Shown here: positions 61,112 through 64,000 of the stretch, piece after piece
Position numbering within the stretch: the stretch's first letter is position 1
Layout of the letters: the number at the start of each line of letters is the position of its first letter
Origin: Porphyromonas gingivalis ATCC 33277
Lineage (GTDB): Bacteria; Bacteroidota; Bacteroidia; Bacteroidales; Porphyromonadaceae
Length of the DNA stretch: 64,000 bases
NCBI RefSeq assembly: GCF_000010505.1
Contig: NC_010729.1
Location: forward strand, 916,501-980,500
Direction of reading: 5' to 3'
The notes under the pieces: model-generated
The model's database searches: none
Seen by the model: the letters and a program-made list of their open reading frames with translations, nothing else
What the model was told of the DNA's origin: nothing
Made by a program: the position numbers and the translations under genes

Positions 61112-63967
61112 TCAATACCAAGTATTCGTGATGGGACGATTGCTCTGCTGATACTTCAGATCTTGCAAGAGTGAACTCTTCACCGATATGACGAAATTAT
61201 AGGACTTGTATGCTCCTATAGGGATGAAACTGGCCGAGATAGCCCAGCAGTGCATGTCGCGAGTGACGTTGCAGGTAAGCGATGTTATTTTCTTCAAGTC
61301 GAAATTGTAGTTCGCATTGAATCCGAAGCTCCAGTTCGGTGTAGGCTGGATATTGCCGCGAAAGCTCAGATTCTGCGTTACCCGATAGTAGTGCTCCATC
61401 TTATTGACATTGTACCTATTGTAGTCGGTAGCAATATTCCAACTATAATCGAAGGACAGGCTCCATGGGATCGAATATGCGAAGTAACCATCCTGATCCA
61501 CTGCTCCGCCCTGACGGTTGCGCTCGAGGAGCGACCCCCCACTTTCATTTTGCGGTCTTCCTCCCTCAAGTATATCGGCAGCATCGTCTCCTTCAAGAGG
61601 TGTAGCCCCTGTGTTTTTCTTTTCATCTCTCCGCTCCTTTTTGCCACTGAAAAGAGCTATCAATCCGCTGAGCGACTCTTTGTTGAGCGTATAGCTGAAA
61701 GAAGTACCCGTACTGATCAGGCGTGCCAATCCCTTGCCGTTAAAAATACGCAGGTCGTTGCTCTTATAGGGAATGATCTTCCCATCTTCTCCCTCATAAT
61801 ACTTCGTCAAATAGGGATCGAACAGACCGGACAAGCGCAAGGTAAAGCTCTTGGAGAGGCGAAGTGCCAGCGAAGCCGAGATATTGCTCCATCGGATAGA
61901 ATCGGCAAACATATTATAGGATGTAGACCATGTGAACTGATCTATCAGGCTGATCTTCTTGATCCCTGTCGAATCCGATTTGGATTTGATCTTGGCCTCT
62001 AAGTTGTTGTCAAAAGAGAAATTGACAGATCCTGCATTGCCCATGGAGGGAGCACCGAATATCTGCTCGGAATAAGGAGAGTAGAGTAGCGTATGCAGCT
62101 TGCCGTTCTGATCCGTATGCTCGAGATGCTCCCAAAAACCATATCGGCGTTTCGTGAAGTCCGGCATATAGGAGAAACTGACAGTAGGCGTGAAGCGATG
62201 ACGGATCATAATGAGATTGCCTCCGAAGGAAAAAGGTTTCCAAGGCTTGAACATACCGTACAGTGTGGTAGATAAGCCTGCCGACAGGCTGTAATCGTAC
62301 AGTCTGCGGAATTTATAGGTCGTGTCCGAAGGCAGAAATGTTTTCTTATCCTCATTCCACGACTTCCGTATGCCTTTCGTATACCACCACTCATTGTAGT
62401 TAACCCCCATAGTCAGATTGATATAATCCAACAAAGGGACAGTCAAACTGATCGGTACGGAATGACGCATACCATTCTTCCAATCGCGCACGAGATTGCT
62501 CTGGAGCAAATCTTTCTCTTTTGTCAAGATACTATTGCGAAGCTGACCGGAATAGCCCACACTCAACTTCTCGTACCATCGCTCCGGTCCTACACGGGTC
62601 TTCCGCTTGAAAGGATAACGCGTGGACATATTAATCGAAAGATTCGGCAAGGTAAGGCTCACCGTCGTATCGCGCATGTTCTGGCTGATATCCATGCTAC
62701 CCGTAATCGAAAAAGGAGTACCCGGAAACTTGCGCGAATAGCTCACGGCCGAACTTCGTGTCGTAGCAGTACGGGCATTGACATCATAGGTGGTATTCAG
62801 CGAATTCTGGAAATAGCTTCCGGTGGCAAAATTGACATTGGCCGACAGCGTTTGCAAAGGATTGGCCTTCTGATCCTGACTGTGTGTCCATCGGATATTC
62901 AGACTGGTGGTCTTGCTGTAGTCTCCGGGCACATATTTGTCTCCGGACTTCGATACCAGATAATTGGCTTCGAACGAACCGTTGTACTTATACCTCTTCT
63001 TATATTTCGATTGGGCTGAAATGCCCCATGACCCTTTGGAAAAGATCTCCCCACGCAATGCCAAATCGATATAGTCGCTGAAGGCAAAATAATATCCACC
63101 ATTCCTCAAATAAAATCCATAGCGATTGTCCTCTCCGTACGTGGGCATCAATATACCGGACGAGTATTTGTTGGAAAAGGGAAAATAGCCGAAAGGAAGA
63201 CCTATCGGCAGCGGCATATCGGCGATAACCAGATTGACCGGACCGGTGACGATGTCTTTCTCCAGATGCACCTTTGCCTTGGAAAGATTGATATAGAAGT
63301 GAGGATGATCGTGATTGTCGCAGGTCGTATAACGCCCTCCTTGCATAAACATGATATTGTCGGGCATCTTCTTGGTCTTACCGGCAGTCAGATAGCCTTC
63401 GCCCTGCTGCGTGATCACTCCGCTGATAATCCCCTTCTCCGTGCGGAAGTTGTAGGTAAAGTTCTTGGCTTCGAACGACTGCTCTCCATCCTTGAAAACA
63501 GGAAAGGCCATCGGATAACCGGCCGTATCGAGGACATAGCGAGTATAAACCGTACTGCTGTCGGTATTGAGATACATGAAGTTTGCCTCCAAGCGACTCT
63601 TTTGATAGCTCACATAGCTCTTGCCGAAAAGATAGGCACGATTCTGTCCGAGCAAAACGATGGAGTCGGTAGCTTCGTACTCCACTATATCTTCCAATTC
63701 GAATTCATCGTCATACACGCTATCCTGCTGCATCGATCCGGTGGAATTGGCAGGAAGGGAATCTCGAAAGGCACTGTCAGGGATAGGTTTTGCGAGAGGC
63801 ACCGTGTCTTTCGCTGTAGAATCAGACAGCGCAGCATGCCGACGGTGGTGCAATCCGACTGCTCCGGCCATAGGACGTTCCGCAGCGACCAAAGTAGCAC
63901 AGAGCAATCTGACAAGGATTACGGGTAATAACCATGAAAGTCTGGAACAGAGATCGGATACTCTCAT
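61112..63967 (-). CDS. lptD: LPS-assembly outer-membrane protein LptD
   Basis: The 951-residue protein has an N-terminal hydrophobic signal (WLLPVILVRLLCATLVAA), an OstA-like beta-jellyroll region (EATDSIVLLGQNRAYLFGKSYVSY, about residues 98-200) and a long C-terminal barrel with the LptD-type entry MPLPIGLPFGYFPFSN (about 260-275). It inserts LPS (including A-LPS, the anchor for T9SS cargo) into the outer leaflet. The start is 33 bases from the window end, so upstream context is not seen. It heads a minus-strand operon with two rhomboids and an EEP-family protein. Confidence 0.9.
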   Translation of the reverse strand: MRVSDLCSRLSWLLPVILVRLLCATLVAAERPMAGAVGLHHRRHAALSDSTAKDTVPLAKPIPDSAFRDSLPANSTGSMQQDSVYDDEFELEDIVEYEATDSIVLLGQNRAYLFGKSYVSYQKSRLEANFMYLNTDSSTVYTRYVLDTAGYPMAFPVFKDGEQSFEAKNFTYNFRTEKGIISGVITQQGEGYLTAGKTKKMPDNIMFMQGGRYTTCDNHDHPHFYINLSKAKVHLEKDIVTGPVNLVIADMPLPIGLPFGYFPFSNKYSSGILMPTYGEDNRYGFYLRNGGYYFAFSDYIDLALRGEIFSKGSWGISAQSKYKKRYKYNGSFEANYLVSKSGDKYVPGDYSKTTSLNIRWTHSQDQKANPLQTLSANVNFATGSYFQNSLNTTYDVNARTATTRSSAVSYSRKFPGTPFSITGSMDISQNMRDTTVSLTLPNLSINMSTRYPFKRKTRVGPERWYEKLSVGYSGQLRNSILTKEKDLLQSNLVRDWKNGMRHSVPISLTVPLLDYINLTMGVNYNEWWYTKGIRKSWNEDKKTFLPSDTTYKFRRLYDYSLSAGLSTTLYGMFKPWKPFSFGGNLIMIRHRFTPTVSFSYMPDFTKRRYGFWEHLEHTDQNGKLHTLLYSPYSEQIFGAPSMGNAGSVNFSFDNNLEAKIKSKSDSTGIKKISLIDQFTWSTSYNMFADSIRWSNISASLALRLSKSFTLRLSGLFDPYLTKYYEGEDGKIIPYKSNDLRIFNGKGLARLISTGTSFSYTLNKESLSGLIALFSGKKERRDEKKNTGATPLEGDDAADILEGGRPQNESGGSLLERNRQGGAVDQDGYFAYSIPWSLSFDYSWNIATDYNRYNVNKMEHYYRVTQNLSFRGNIQPTPNWSFGFNANYNFDLKKITSLTCNVTRDMHCWAISASFIPIGAYKSYNFVISVKSSLLQDLKYQQSNRPITNTWY

Positions 63968-64000
63968 TCGGATTCATTCATACTCACAGGTGAGCAAAGG

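Overview
The window is almost certainly from a Porphyromonas gingivalis strain (Bacteroidales). The evidence is a full-length Sov/SprA type IX secretion translocon gene, a GLPGLI-motif protein, a T9SS-sorted leucine-rich protein, a tryptophanase, IS families typical of this species, and promoters of the Bacteroidetes type (TAnnTTTG box). All assignments come from reading the sequence and recalling families; no database was searched.

Layout. (1) 1-8.3 kb: sov with ruvA upstream. (2) 8.5-22.3 kb: an accessory region. It holds two same-strand IS5-family copies, an ISAs1-family IS, three copies of a 145-bp MITE with ISAs1-like ends, a conjugative-transposon relic (DUF4099 fragment, ORF6N, DUF1896, broken pcfK and pcfJ), an operon for a small secreted peptide, a GLPGLI protein and a TonB-dependent receptor, and the core genes xseB-ispD and tRNA-Asp. 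(3) 22.3-30.5 kb: an LRR surface protein, a non-coding stretch with a 22-bp periodic array, mutY, an ABC importer operon ending in a porin, and a LysE exporter. (4) 30.5-35 kb: a type III restriction-modification pair (res, mod). (5) 36-51.3 kb: purH, the cell-shape/elongation operon mreB-mreC-mreD-mrdA-rodA, a membrane protein, a 23-bp tandem repeat, an HU-like gene, DUF3256, a coiled-coil protein, gyrA and a TPR protein. (6) 51.6-55.2 kb: XRE regulator, SNF2 helicase and a DUF6078-like cysteine-rich protein. (7) 56.5-64 kb: tnaA, then lptD, two rhomboids and an EEP-family protein as a minus-strand operon.

Main discovery. Two near-identical 1070-bp IS982-family elements lie in opposite orientation at 34984-36053 and 55300-56369. 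Their outer flanks show that the 19.2 kb between them has been inverted. The 7-bp target duplication TAATAAT is split: one copy sits just before mod, the other after the DUF6078-like gene. Independently, a MITE with 48-bp terminal inverted repeats has been split into halves at 36054-36101 and 56370-56497, and its 10-bp target duplication TTCTCGGATA is found once at each far junction. Undoing the inversion rebuilds one co-directional operon, XRE - SNF2 helicase - DUF6078-like - Mod - Res. This looks like a helicase-assisted type III restriction defence system that is now cut in two and lies about 17 kb apart on opposite strands.

A second candidate system is the peptide/GLPGLI/TonB-receptor operon at 10379-14096. 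It encodes a 47-residue mature peptide with an extreme beta-hairpin-like isoleucine tail and two envelope proteins, in a stretch visibly richer in A+T than its neighbours.
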